Source: Polytrichum commune
Lineage: Eukaryota; Streptophyta; Polytrichopsida; Polytrichales; Polytrichaceae
Assembly (NCBI GenBank): GCA_950295325.1
Contig: OX485805.1
Span: 19,021,501 to 19,085,500, forward strand
Reading direction: 5' to 3'
Length of the DNA stretch: 64,000 bases
Program-made: the position numbers and the translations under genes
Shown: one piece after another, positions 29,369-41,000 of the stretch
Layout of the letters: each line of letters begins with the position of its first letter
Position numbering within the stretch: the first letter of the stretch is position 1
The notes under the pieces: model-generated
What the model was told of the DNA's origin: nothing
The model's input: the letters and a program-made list of their open reading frames with translations, nothing else
Databases searched by the model: none

Positions 29369-30435
29369 GGGCCACTTCACACACGAGACTGAGAGCCCGT
29401 GACCATTACACTTCAAGCACTCTCATTGGTGGAAAAGGCGGAGCCGGTCCAAGTTCGCTACTTCACACTACGCTTGAGGGACCAACGGAGTATACAAGTG
29501 AATGCAAGAAGATGGATGTAAAGTCTACATGGATTCCCACACGGCATCAAATGGATCATGTTTCATGGTCACTTGGACTCCCGGGTACGCAACTCCCGTA
29601 TTATATGGTCCTGATTATAATCACTTATAATGCGTTTTAGTCCAATATTGAGTGATACAATTTGTTTTAATGTAGGAAATCCTTGTAGCCCTTCTAACAA
29701 GGAATCCAAAAATGTAATTATATATAGGAAATGAATATATTTTGAAGCCTATAATTGCATTAAAAACCTAATTATATGATTTTTTTAATACATGTACCAT
29801 AGGTCAAACTACCCAACTTTTTGGACTTTTTAATAAAATTTTAACATTGTGAATGAATTATAATTTTAATGGGAGGCAACTATTCGTGGCTTATAATTTT
29901 AATGGGAGGCTTAATAAATATGCAACCCAACTTTTTTTTCATCTCATTTTATTTAATTTGGTCTTTACCCAACTCTTTTTTTCATCTCATTTTATTTAAT
30001 TTGGTCTTCATCCAACTTTTTGATCATTTTAATTTGATATAATTTGATATAATTTTTACAAAAGCCGTCCTCTAAGCCATTTTAAGTACGAGACCCCCTG
30101 CGTATAATATGGGAGTTGCGTACCCGGGCTTGGACTATTCTCAAAAACCACCTCTTGGGAGGTAGGCCTAACACAAAACCATTGGGAGACCATGGCACTC
30201 ACAATCATTGATTTATTCTATTTTATCACGTGTGAGGACCCACATGAATAGAAATTCATTGAAATAGCTAGCATTTGGTTGAGGGCCCGGTCACATATGG
30301 CTTCACACTACACTTGAGGATTCGTGACCACACGACATGATTTTGGAGGTGTGTTGGGACAGCCTTGGGCACTTTCTTTTGGGCTCTCACAATGATTTCA
30401 TGGTCATGGCTCTTGGCTCGTGTATGAAGTGGCCC
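29369..30435 (-). mobile_element. Tourist-like MITE, family 1, copy 2, split by a nested element
   Basis: Ends GGGCCACTTCACACACGAG and the inverted CTCGTGTATGAAGTGGCCC, flanked by TTA at 29,366-29,368 and 30,436-30,438. The outer sequence is the reverse complement of copy 1 at 25,541-26,042. Total length is 1,067 bp. Removing the nested 549-bp insertion and its 8-bp duplication leaves 510 bp, which agrees with the 502 bp of copy 1. Confidence 0.85.
29580..30128. mobile_element. Nested MITE with 8-bp target duplication (hAT-like)
   Basis: Inverted ends CCCGGGTACGCAACTCCC and GGGAGTTGCGTACCCGGG (28 bp with two mismatches) enclose about 500 bp of AT-rich non-coding DNA. The insertion is flanked by a perfect CTTGGACT at 29,572-29,579 and 30,129-30,136. 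An 8-bp duplication fits hAT elements. The interior carries its own short repeats (TTATAATTTTAATGGGAGGC twice near 29,858-29,910 and TCATTTTATTTAATTTGGTC twice near 29,943-30,006). Confidence 0.85.
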
Positions 30436-30439
30436 TTAG

Positions 30440-31440
30440 CTCCAGCCTTTTCTTTTTTTCTTTTCTTTCTTCTCTTCTTCTTTTGGTTCATCAGCTGGAA
30501 TATGTTCGCCTGCACAAAGACAAAGTTGGGTATTTAGAACTTCTTGCTTGTGTCCCACCCTGCCACTTTGATCAATTCCTTAGATTAAATTGATGCAGCA
30601 AACACTCTAGCACCAAGTTGAACCACTTGGTTCTAAGAAATTCTACTTTGTCGTGTGAGTCCTCGTGAGAAATTAATAAGCAGTGGAGTGAGTGTTCATC
30701 CTAGTCAAGATCTTTGCCCAGGGTGGCAGCTCAAACAAATAATTACAGGGGGCTCGTCCAAAAGTTTCACAAAGGCATAGATTATGTACACATAATCGTA
30801 CATTTAAATCTAGACCATGTGTTCAAATCATCTGGATTCAAGAGTCTCAAAAGAGAAGCGGGAGAGAAGCCACCAAGAGAAGTCGGGAAGAGAGTTAGGG
30901 TTAGGGCTTACAAGCCAAAAGAATCTAGACTATCTTCAAATTTTTGTAGATGATATAAATGACAATTAGGTATGATGGAGACTAGCTAGATTATGGACGA
31001 GCCCCCTTGTCCAAGAGAAAGTCCACATTATTTTCAAATCATTCATGTATTGTAATACATAGACATGTTCAAATCGATTAATTATTGAGTATTATGGGCG
31101 GTTCCAATGTGCACTACATCACTCCATTCTAAGTTCTGTAAAATTGTTCTTTGGTATGAATGTACGATGGATTATCTATTATAAATTATTTTGCACTTGT
31201 GGCCACCCCGGGGATCTTTGAAGTGTATACTAGGTGAGAAATCTTGGCAGCAATGGCACGAAGTAGTCAACGAGAAGGCAGTGCACACACTTCCAGATCG
31301 TAGAGAAGAAAGAGCTTCAACGATGCATTGATCTGGAGCTCGAGCTGTGCAGGAGGAGAGAGAATCTACAAACATTGAATGAGATAACAACTTCAAAGAC
31401 ACCATGGTAACTACTGTAGCAAACTAGAAACCATGCTGAC
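30440..31440. other. Intergenic DNA, nothing recognised
   Basis: A T/C-rich tract lies at about 30,448-30,487. Open frames are short and unassignable. Confidence 0.3.
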
Positions 31441-31447
31441 GAATCGA

Positions 31448-31985
31448 TGAATCAAACCCACATGCGCATGTGAACCCATCAACGTTGATGATCATGCAAC
31501 TTAATCTCCCCAAGGATGCGAAGTGATCAATCTACCATCAAGATGAATCAAACCCACACGCACATCAACAGCGATCATTTTGCAACTTAACCTCCCCAAG
31601 GATGCGAAGTGATCAATCTACCATCAAGCTGAATCAAACCCACACGCACATGTGAACCCATCAACGGTGATCATTCTGCAACTTAATATCCCCAAGGATC
31701 CGAGGTGATCAATCTACCATCAAGCTAAATCAAACCCACACGCACATCAACAGTGATCATTCTGCAACTTAATATGCCCAAGGATCCGAGGTGATCAATC
31801 TACCATCAAGCTGAATCAAACCCACACGCACATCAACAGTGATCATTCTGCAACTTAATATCCCCAAGGATCCAAGGTGATCAATCTACCATCAAGCTGA
31901 ATCAAACCCACACACACATCAACAGTGATCATTTTGCAACTTAACCTCCCCAAGGATGCGAAGTGATCAATCTACCATGATCAAG
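31448..31985 (+). repeat. Minisatellite of six 86/96-bp units
   Basis: AATCAAACCCA anchors occur at about 31,450, 31,546, 31,632, 31,728, 31,814 and 31,900, giving spacings 96, 86, 96, 86 and 86. The longer units carry an extra TGTGAACCCA-type decamer. Each unit ends with GGTGATCAATCTACCATCAAG or a close variant. The last unit runs into a related but diverged segment at about 31,985-32,300. Confidence 0.9.
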
Positions 31986-33118
31986 CCAAGCTCCAATCTC
32001 TCTTGCTCGCTCCCAAGCTTAATATTCCCAAATATCTGCACATGAAGAACTTAGGGTTCCTCAAATGATCCTAGATGGGTTCCCTCCACACACAAACCAA
32101 AATCTAGAAATCTCGATTCCAATCCACGTACAAGAAAAACTAATGTGGCGACAATGGCTAAGTGATTAATCTACCTTCAAGCCAGGCTCCAATTTATCGT
32201 GTTTGTTTGTTTCCAACTTACTGTCAAATCTTTGCACATGAAGAAATCAGGGTTCTTCAAATAAGTCTAACTTGCATCCCTCCCCACACACACCAAAATC
32301 CAAAAGTTTTGATTTCAATCCACACTTCAAAAAATAATAATAATAATGTGACAGAGAGGACAACAAGTTTCAAAATTATAGATTAAGAGAGTGGGGCAAC
32401 AAGAACCCAACCCCTTGAAACCTTAGGAGACATCGCACAAGTGATTTCATCCATCCTCGATTCTTCACAAAAATAAATTCGACAATTTTTTTTCCATTCT
32501 CCATAAATGAAGTGTAAGGTATGTTATTTTTCATATCTAGCCCTTTATGTCCATGGTAATTTATATGGACCACTTACATCATTTTAAAGATGTTATGTTA
32601 AATATTACATTACATGAAATCTTGTCTCATACATCTAGAGCACCCTATATTATATGTATTAATTACTTTACAAATTACTCACAATTAATATATGAGACCC
32701 TATATTTTATCACATGTAGTTCTTGCTTTTTTTGCATGTGCCCATGACCATTGTAAATCCTATCCATGCCATTCATAGCCCTTCCATATGCATCAAAGGC
32801 CATGGGGAGGTCATTGTTGAAATTTTATTACACCACATGAGGAAAAAAATATAGGGTCCTTTGATTCAATAGAGCAAAAATTATACAAATTTTGGAATTA
32901 CTATAGCTTGGATAGAATGACCCATACAATATCATATCTAAAGTAGGGTAAATGAAAAGTATAGGTGGTATATAGATTTTGTTAATATTATAGGATATGT
33001 AAAATTGGACAAACAAATAATTTATGTGTGGTTCAATGAATGTATTTGGATTGGATGAGAAATTGCCTCAATTGTCTTAAACTCATCCAAACTAGAAGTT
33101 GGCATTGGAAATCTTGGT
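31986..33118. other. Intergenic DNA, nothing recognised
   Basis: The first ~300 bp look like a decayed continuation of the minisatellite neighbourhood (two similar segments around AAGC(C)AAGCTCCAAT and TCTGCACATGAAGAA). The rest is AT-rich with no gene. Confidence 0.3.
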
Positions 33119-33121
33119 TTA

Positions 33122-33428
33122 GGGCTACTTCACACACAAGCCAAGAGCTGTGACCATGAAATTGTAAGAGCCCAAAAGAAGTGTTCAAAGGCTATCCCAA
33201 GACACTTCCAAAATCATCTAGTGTGGAGACATGCCCTCAAGTGTACTGTAATATTAGATGTGACTGGCCCTCAACCAAATGCTAATCCAAGGAATTTCTA
33301 TTCATTGCGGGGTCCCCACACATGATAAAATATAATAAATCAACAATAGTGAGATTACGGAGTGCCATGGTCTCCAATTTTGTGTTAGACCTACCTCAGG
33401 GACAAGGTCTCTAAAAATAACACTAAAT
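33122..33428 (+). mobile_element. Tourist-like MITE, family 1, left-end fragment
   Basis: Begins GGGCTACTTCACACACAAGCC after TTTA and follows copy 1 through CCATGAAATTGT, CCCAAAAGAA and TTTTGTGTTAGACCTACCTC. It then stops where the long-inverted-repeat element begins. The right half of the MITE was not found on the far side. Confidence 0.65.
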
Positions 33429-35246
33429 TAGGTCATTTGAGACGATTTTTGGCATTTTGAGACATTTACATATATATAAGAACATAGAAAATGTTATATA
33501 AATATTAGCAAAAGGTGTGTGAAACTCAAACATGCCAACATTAAAGAGTGTTGATCTACATCAATCCATGCACAAATGAAGGCATAACTCGATCAAGAAC
33601 TCATATTAGGATGCTTTCAGTAGGACAACCCAAACATGAGACAATATTGGAAGACAAAGGAGGTATTCATATTACATGAAAAAAAAGTTACAAGATTTGA
33701 TAAAAAGAAATTAATTAGCAAACGAGTGCCACATAATCATTATTGGATAGTGCAACCTAAACTAAGCCTATTCATGTACAAGGTCTATGCTAACATCTGG
33801 CATTTATGGCTTTGGGCGCCATTTCTTTTGCTCGCATGGCCTCCGTGTTCTGGAAAATCTCTGCTCCGCAACTTCAGCCAAGGTCAGGAAAAGGGCCCAC
33901 CATGGTACATTTAGGAGGCCAATAAGAACCCAGATCATAAGATGATTGCCTCGCACTTCTACATAGGGCGTAGAAACTCTCCAATTCGATGGATAAGGCA
34001 CCTTTGGAACGGGTTAGTACGGATTGGATGCAACCTACAAACCGATGGAAAAGAGGGGTTACTTTGAGGAGGAAGGCCAAAACCTATGACTAACAAAAGG
34101 AATGGAGGAAACGAAGTGCAACTTGGCATAGGCTACAGTGTACCTTAAGACGTGTGAGGGTTAGGGCAATGTCAACACATGTTGTCAATGTCCAATGGGG
34201 TGGAATAGGATGGGCGCATCCAGTGTTGGTCGAAGGTTCATCCAAAGCCATTGGCGAGGCGCCATGTTGCCACCAAACCGAGAGGGGGAGTCCCAGCCAT
34301 AATCGCGCGCATGGGCGGCCCCGTTGAGTGGTGACAACGACAATGAGGGGCAAGAACATTTCCAAGGTGGGGGACTATCCATGGCGATGGCGTCCAATGG
34401 CTCCTTGGAGTATTTGATCATGGACGCCGCATCACATACTGCATCGTAGAAAAAGATTTGCAAGTTGGAGTCACTAATGGCTTGGACCAAATCCTTGAAG
34501 AGTTGGTCAACAAGAAAGAACCCAAAACACGGCGAGGAAACCAATATACATACAAAACACAATTATATATGACCAAGAAGGTTATTTCAAATAAATTTAT
34601 TATTTTTTGCATGAGTGAACAACTCTCTGTACATGTATTCCTTGGCATCCATGTATTTGTCGCCTATTGGATTACTCCGTATGAGCGCATAAAAGTATCT
34701 CCCAAAGCCCATCAAAAACCGACCATCCACGTGGGGCATATAATGTAGTTTGAGGTGGGGTTCAAGATGTTCTTGGAGGGGTTGTCGTACACCATGTGGG
34801 TTAGCCACTATATATGAACTCTATGACGGCCTAGGTGTTCTCCGATTTCATGAAGCTCCAAACAATCACCTACTATTGGATTGGGCAACCTGAAGGAAAT
34901 GACAGTCTCGGCTAAAGGTAGACAAACTCGCTCTTGATGTATGTCAAGAGCTCACCGCAATCCATGTTCTCGGGCGTAGACAACATCGGGGCCATCGGGG
35001 CCCTAGAACAATGCACACATTGGACCAGGGTCTCATTCAAGTCCAAACTAGGAACCACCGCTTAAACTATGTGATAAGGGTGGGCAAAATAGGGGAGCGA
35101 CTGCGCTATGCTCGATGCATTGTGGAGACAAGCGAGGGGGGCAGCTACATTATGCTAAGTTCATTTCAAGCATTATTTAAAGAGGACATGAGCATGTCAA
35201 ATATTGTTGATGAAGAGAAACCAAAATGCATGTCACAAACCATTCA

Positions 35247-35277
<31 letters not shown>

Positions 35278-36752
35278 CAAAAAGATTGATTTGTTTTTGA
35301 AGGCTCTATGTACAAATTGTTTACAATTTGGTTTGAACGAGGAGTTCAACATTTCCTAAGTCACGATCTTAAAAAATGATATCGCACCACAAAGGTCAAG
35401 CCTAGCCCCATGGGGGCAGACATTGAGTGGGGTGCCAAGAGGGTGGGGGAGGTGAGGGTGAGTGCAGCTAGGGAACAACCACACATTGATCAAACATGAC
35501 CCAAGAAGTTTCAGCCAGCCAACCCAAATTGAGAGGACTCGATGAATTACCTCATCCCAACTTTGCATGATAATCACAAAAGCCTCCACCCCCTCCACTT
35601 GGTTTTTTGCTCCAACGCCTTTGCAAATGCACTTAGCAACTTGATCCTACACAAGTTGAGTATCAGGCCTTTGTCCCAAGTTAGCTTCCACATGCACATT
35701 ATGCATTGGACCATTGATTGGGTTGGGCACAAAAGTATCACCAGGCCCCTACGAGCCTTCAACATCTATCATCCAGCCTTCGGAGGTGTCATGACACTAC
35801 TCTTGGATGCCCAGAAGTGGTGTCGGGTTTGGGATGGCTAACCCAAACTATTCAACAGTGGGAGCGACGTTGACAACACCAAGAGGGACTTCAAGAGCAG
35901 GGGAGATTGGGGCACCCAACCTTAACATGTTGGGGTCACCTAGTTAGTGAGGGGGGGGGGGGGCAACATTGTAGGCATTTGAAGGGGGAGAGGGGCACAA
36001 TTGCTAGGGATCCCAAGTGCCCCCCACATGTTGAAGTCGTCCATTTACTGCAAGAGTTCATAATTGGCCCCCTTGTCCATGAGTTTGTTGGTTGCACCCA
36101 ATTTGGTATCAACCCATTGAAAAGGCTCTTTATCCATCGAATCAAAGCGTTTCTACACCCTGTGTAGAAGTGTAAGGCAGTCTTCTTCCCAAATGATACC
36201 CCCTTCAAATTCATCCTCCTATGATCTGGGCTCTTGTCAGCCTCCTACTTGTATCATGATGGTGTACGTCCTGACCTTGGCTACAATCGCGGAGCAAAGA
36301 TTTTCTAGAATGTGGAGGCAATGTGAACAAACGAAGTAGCGGCGAAAGAAAAAGAAACAACAACCAAAGCTAAAAAGGCCAACGTTAGCATATTGGACAT
36401 TGTACATAAGTAGGCTTAGTTTAGGTCACACTATCCAATAATGGTTATGTGTTGCTCAGTTTCTACTTAATTTCTTTAATCAGACCTTTATTTTCTATAT
36501 CCCATTATATAAATATCTCCTTTCTCCTCCTGTATTGTTTCATGCTTGGGATGTCCAACCAAAACCATATTCATTTGAGTTTTTGATCGAGTTGTGCCTT
36601 CATTTGCACATGAATTGATGTAGATCCCCACTCCAAAATGTTTGCATGTTTGAGTTTCACACACCATTCCCTAATATTTAGGTGATTTTTTCGTGCACTT
36701 ATATATGTCAATGTCTCAAAATGCCAAAACACTCTCAAATTACCTAATATAA
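33429..36752. mobile_element. 3.3-kb element with ~390-bp terminal inverted repeats (Mutator-like?)
   Basis: Left arm about 33,429-33,815 and right arm about 36,370-36,752 are inverted copies. Shared landmarks are TTTTGGCATTTTGAGACATT, TGTGTGAAACTCAAACATGC, GATCTACATCAAT, AATGAAGGCA with ACTCGATCAA, CATTATTGGATAGTG and CCTAAACTAAGCCTA. Long arms are typical of Mutator-like elements, whose target duplications are 9-11 bp. Candidate duplications ATAACACTA and ATAACATCT are only partly alike. The 2.5-kb interior is GC-richer and has several open frames on both strands, none with a transposase domain I recognise. It could be captured host DNA or a decayed transposase. Confidence 0.65.
35249..35277 (+). 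repeat. (GA)n microsatellite
   Basis: About fourteen GA units inside the long-inverted-repeat element. Confidence 0.95.
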
Positions 36753-36979
36753 CATCTCAATAATATTGGCAATAAAAATAAATAGGTTGAAACAACTACT
36801 CTTTCAAAATTCTAACATGTTATTTGGGATGAATTGTAAAGGGGTTGGGTTGTCTATGGATATATGTACACCAAAGCACCTAGGGACAGTGTAATGGATC
36901 ATTAGAGCTTGGTGTCATTATCTATTTTAAATTTGATTTCAGAGACCAAATCATGAGTGAGGCTTGGGATGAGTGAAAG

Positions 36980-37400
36980 GCACTTTGACCCTGGGCACTG
37001 ACGTGCCTAATTCGGTTACTTAGTTTGATCACACACTTATGTTTGAGTGGTATGTGGTTAAGTGTGCATCCAAGAACAAACACCAAAAAGACATGTGTTT
37101 GAAAAAGACTATATTACATGCTCAAAATATGTCCATTATTTTACTCTCAATAATCAACATAATTGGAACATAGTTGGAAAAAAAACGTAAATGACCATTT
37201 CAAATGCATAAGAATCGTCACTTCAACTATGAATATGATATTCATATTCGAAACTCCAACAATTATGAGGAAAGTGGCTTCTACGGCCTCAAATTGGGTT
37301 TTGCTACGTATCTCCTACTATCATGTGTTTCATATCCTAGGAGACATAGGCTAGGTAGCAAGGAGTAAGCATTTAAGAGCCATCTTCTACACTATACATT
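36980..37400 (-). repeat. Dispersed repeat B arm (inverted copy)
   Basis: Matches 61,110-61,510 in the same orientation and 11,800-12,150, 41,225-41,330 and 62,310-62,690 in the opposite one. Landmarks are GAGTGGTATGTGGTTAAGTG, ACACCAAAAAGACATGTGTT, GAGGAAAGTGGCT, CATGTGTTTCATATCCTAGG, GAGACATAGGCTAG and CATTTAAGAGCCATCT. Confidence 0.6.
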
Positions 37401-37439
37401 GTTCACAAACTAGAAAACCAGCTATGGAGTTGGAGTTTA

Positions 37440-37833
37440 GGGCCGGTTTACACTACGGTGGAGAAGTCCACCGGTCATGAAAAAAAGGGCGTTTCTCAAT
37501 TGTGATTGGTCGAAAATGCAACTCTTGACCGGTGGGTGTTTACACTAGGTGAAGAAAACAATGGTGGTGAACTTTTCTCATGGATGATAAAATGACATGG
37601 CCGCCTACATGGCGGCACTTTTTGGAGTTGGGCTTCTCCGGAGGAGGAGTTTCTTGTCTGGCCTCAAGAGGCCGGACAAGAAACTCCTCCTCCAGAGAAG
37701 CCCAACTCAATAAAAATATTTTATTGCCTTTAATTCTTCTCCGGCACATCCACCATTTGCCTCATATAACCATGTCTTGGCCAAGCATTCTTGACCGCCC
37801 GGAGGCCTTCTCCACCGTAGTGTAAACCGGCCC
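37440..37833. mobile_element. Tourist-like MITE with central long hairpin (394 bp)
   Basis: Ends GGGCCGGTTTACACTACGGT and the inverted ACCGTAGTGTAAACCGGCCC (at least 28 bp, perfect), flanked by TTA at 37,437-37,439 and 37,834-37,836. The terminal TTTACAC core resembles the family 3 element at 27,156. In its centre lies a second, GC-rich inverted repeat of 41 bp per arm (37,625-37,665 and 37,668-37,708) with a 2-base loop. Confidence 0.85.
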
Positions 37834-38699
37834 TTAGTCTAGTGGGACTCCCACTCCCACACTCATTCAGAACATGTTGGCCCTTTTCTCGAGACATTTG
37901 GAGCAGATACTTCATTGATCCCCACAAATCTTCTTTGTTTTTGGTTCAAATAAACTACATGTTTTGGTCGCTTTTTATTTGCCAAGTCATGGGGTCGCAC
38001 TTGAAACACGACAACAAAATGCATGTTGTGTCAAAGCCTTTATTCCAGGGTACTCAAAGTGAAAACACTGCACTGCATATTCCTATACCTCATTTGTAGC
38101 CAAACTACTACTAATAATGATAATAGATTTGGCTTTGTCACAAGAGGCTCTATCCTAAAATCACATTTTAAAAGTAATCATTCTGGATTTCTACATTAAA
38201 TATGATAATTTAGTGTCAAGTGGTATTTAATGTCACTATGGCAACTTTCTGGATGACACTTCTTATGAATAAGTGAACAAATACTGTCATGGATGATGGA
38301 TGAGTTCATCCATTGGCCAAGAACCCTACCTTCTCTTGTCGACGACTTGTGATGAGATGTTGCCATGGATGATTGAGATTTGGATGAAAATCATTTGGTA
38401 AGTGACAGTAATTGCAACACTGTAAATGTATAATCCCCTAGAAAAATTTACGAGGAATGAGAAATAATGTTGGGTGAAGATTTAGTGTTGGTGACACTAT
38501 ACTGTGGTTTACAATTAGTATTGAGCAAGACAATTAGAATTGGTGACACTAAATAACATATTTAGTGTAGTTCTTGTACCTCTTAGGATGAGGTCACTTG
38601 CCCACTTGAGATCAGTTTGTGAGTAGATCCACAAAGTACTAGATGGTCCCTATGGGTGTGGAGTGAATGTAATTTTTGAAGGAGTAATTTAAGACAAGC

Positions 38700-39654
38700 T
38701 GTAATGTAACTACACCTAGTTACCATCCTACGATGACGAGGCGTCCTCAACGACGAGGCTAATTGACAATATGATATTGTAAAGTAACTACACCTAGTTG
38801 TCATCCTACGACGACGAGGCGCCCTCAACGACAAGGCTAATTGACAATGTGACATTTAATGTATACCATGATGACGAGGTTGGGTGTATGGACACCTAGT
38901 CATCGACGGTAGTGTCATTGTAAGGTAACTACCGATATTGATGGATAATTGAATATTCTAACCACATGTGCCAGTGTATAAGCGGAGGATGATGGGAGCT
39001 AGACAACTCCTAGTTGAAGATGGATGGATTGGAGTTAGACAACTCCAGATTGACAACATGTGCACTGGAGTTAGACAGCTCCGCATATAGTGCATTGGAA
39101 TTAGACCATTCCATATTGAGAACATGTGCACATGAGTTAGACAACTCTCGATGAGGTGCATTGGAGTTGGACCGCTCCAGAATTAGAAAGATGAATGTTA
39201 TTCATTGGAGTTAGACAACTCTTAATGAATAGATGGATCTAGTTGGAATTAGACAATTCCAACTAGAAGAATGAATGGATGAATTTAGTTGGAATTAGAG
39301 AGTTCCAACTAGAAAGAATGATGGATGAATCCAATTGGAATTAGACAATTCCAATTGGAAGAATGAGATTAAGATAAGAGATGGAAGAAGGTTCTAGAAG
39401 AACCAAAGATAGAAGATTCATAGTAGGACTAAAAGATAGAGCTATGAATATGATACTTTTACTATATGTAAAGATAGAAAGTAAAAGTAGTGCTTCGGCA
39501 TAAGAAGAAGCTCGGGGGAGGAGAGAGCACCTTTTGTCTCTCTCCTATGGTCGGGTGGTTGAGCTTTAACCAAGACCTACTTGGTCTATGATTGTTTTGG
39601 GTTGATACGTGTTAGTGTGGAAATTGGTGATAAACCGGTGAGAGGTTTGTTACA
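38700..39654. mobile_element. Solo LTR (955 bp) with 5-bp target duplication
   Basis: Begins TGTAATGTAAC and ends GTTTGTTACA, so the TGTAA/TTACA ends are inverted. It is flanked by CAAGC at 38,695-38,699 and 39,655-39,659. The related repeat at about 54,707 has the unoccupied site, GACAAG next to ACAAACAAACCC on its minus strand. No internal retroelement genes exist, so this is a solo LTR left by recombination between two LTRs. Inside are a 78-bp direct repeat (about 38,707-38,860) and an array of short hairpins (38,995-39,360). Confidence 0.85.
38995..39360. repeat. Array of ~10 short hairpins inside the solo LTR
   Basis: A palindromic motif GGAGTTAGACAACTCC, or a variant, recurs about ten times with irregular 20-50-bp spacing. 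Examples are at 38,995, 39,031, 39,067, 39,097, 39,133, 39,157 and 39,195, then the longer GTTGGAATTAGACAATTCCAAC-type copies near 39,241-39,360. Stem changes are often compensated (GGAATT...AATTCC), so the fold is kept while the sequence drifts. Confidence 0.8.
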
Positions 39655-39989
39655 CAAGCCAAACAAACCCTAGCCCATTGGTTGAACTCATTGAACGAGT
39701 CGATCCAATGTCTAGGAACATAACATTCCTTAATGATGTCAACCCACTAGAATAGATTTGCAAATTTCTCAATGACACAAGACAAGTAGATTTGCAGATT
39801 TTTCAATGATGCATGTCAATTGTCCATGGTTCATATGCTTGTAGTGATTCAAACTTTAGAGTCATCTGATTATTCGATATCTTTGTAAGAATTGGACTCA
39901 TGGGACATAACATTATTCAGTCGCATGGTTGTGTTCCATTCCATATTTAGCATCTGACATGGACCTCCAATATGATAACTAGGGTCATG

Positions 39990-41000
39990 GAACCGACCCA
40001 CATAGTGAAAATATGTTATGAGAACATTAAGTTATTTCCTACTTTTAAAGCTTTAGAATAATCACAGAGGTGGTGGCAACGGCAACCCATTCAATTATTG
40101 GTGTTGATCACTCATTTTTCATAATAAGGGCTGGGTCAGACCTTGAATCTTCTCCCATACTCATTTTGCCTTGCATTAAAAAAAATAAAAAATAAACAAA
40201 AAAAAAACAAGCAATGGCCCTAGTGTGAACACTTCCAACTCCAAAGACATGTTTGACATTTGGAACAATTATGAAATTGTGTCTTATGCAGTGAGCAATT
40301 GCAAATCACGAAGATCATCATTTTCAGTTTTGAAAGTAGACTTGAGATCATACAAAACATATAATATAAGAGATCATAGTGTAGATTCACTTTCTCTTTT
40401 AAAAAATCACATGGGTTTCCTAAAATTCTTGACTACTGGACCCTATAATAATTAACATTTTTTGGGCACATTAGTCCAATCTCATCATAACACGAGTTTT
40501 TTTTTTGTGCATGTTCGCAACAACAAGCCATGGGTTATACCACTCAAATATTCAAATGAAAAATGAACATAGCATTACTCAGCTAATGAGTTATGTTTAA
40601 CTGCCCTAACTTCATATTCAATTTAAAGCACTACGATCTGGCATCCGGAGTCTTTATTCTCGAATCTAATGTTGGGCCCAAGAACACAATTCATCGACTG
40701 AGTAATGCCATGAACACGTAAGGCCCACGTAGCTTACAATGCCATGATGCCACATTTGCTCATGGAAATGCACTCTTATTTTAGGCATATGCAACTTGAA
40801 TGTGTCAATTGGCAAGCTAAATGAGGTGTGTATAATAAATGAAATAGGTTCTAAAACTGGTTCCACGCTAGAACTTGTCCTCCACTACAACCTTGGCATT
40901 GAGTTGGGGCCGCGTCGAAGCATTTTGTTGAAGGGGTTTTTTTTTTTGTGGGGGGGGGGGGGGGAACATTGACTAAGGTCTTTGGATGTTATCTGGTTCC
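39990..41000. other. Intergenic DNA, nothing recognised
   Basis: A-rich tract near 40,178-40,210 and a T10-G13 run near 40,938-40,964. No gene was recognised. Confidence 0.3.

Larger units (their letters stand above)
38190..39750 (+). repeat. Dispersed repeat C, copy 1 (interrupted by a solo LTR)
   Basis: The parts 38,190-38,699 and 39,655-39,750 together match the reverse complement of about 54,620-55,240. Shared landmarks are TTTAATGTCACTATGGCAAC, GGATGA.TTGAGATTTGGATG, TAGTGTTGGTGACACTATA, CTTAGGATGAGGTCACTTGC and CCAATGTCTAGGAACA. Copy 2 is uninterrupted. Function unknown. Confidence 0.75.

Noticed and set aside
31448-31985. CRISPR-like regular repeats
   Set aside because: The units are contiguous 86/96-bp minisatellite copies without unique spacers, in a plant nuclear sequence.
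35936-36214. Open frames in the long-inverted-repeat element as a transposase
   Set aside because: No catalytic or zinc-binding pattern could be recognised, so it is left as an unidentified interior.
38995-39360. CRISPR-like palindromic repeats with spacers
   Set aside because: The palindromes vary, the spacing is irregular, and they lie inside a defined solo LTR.
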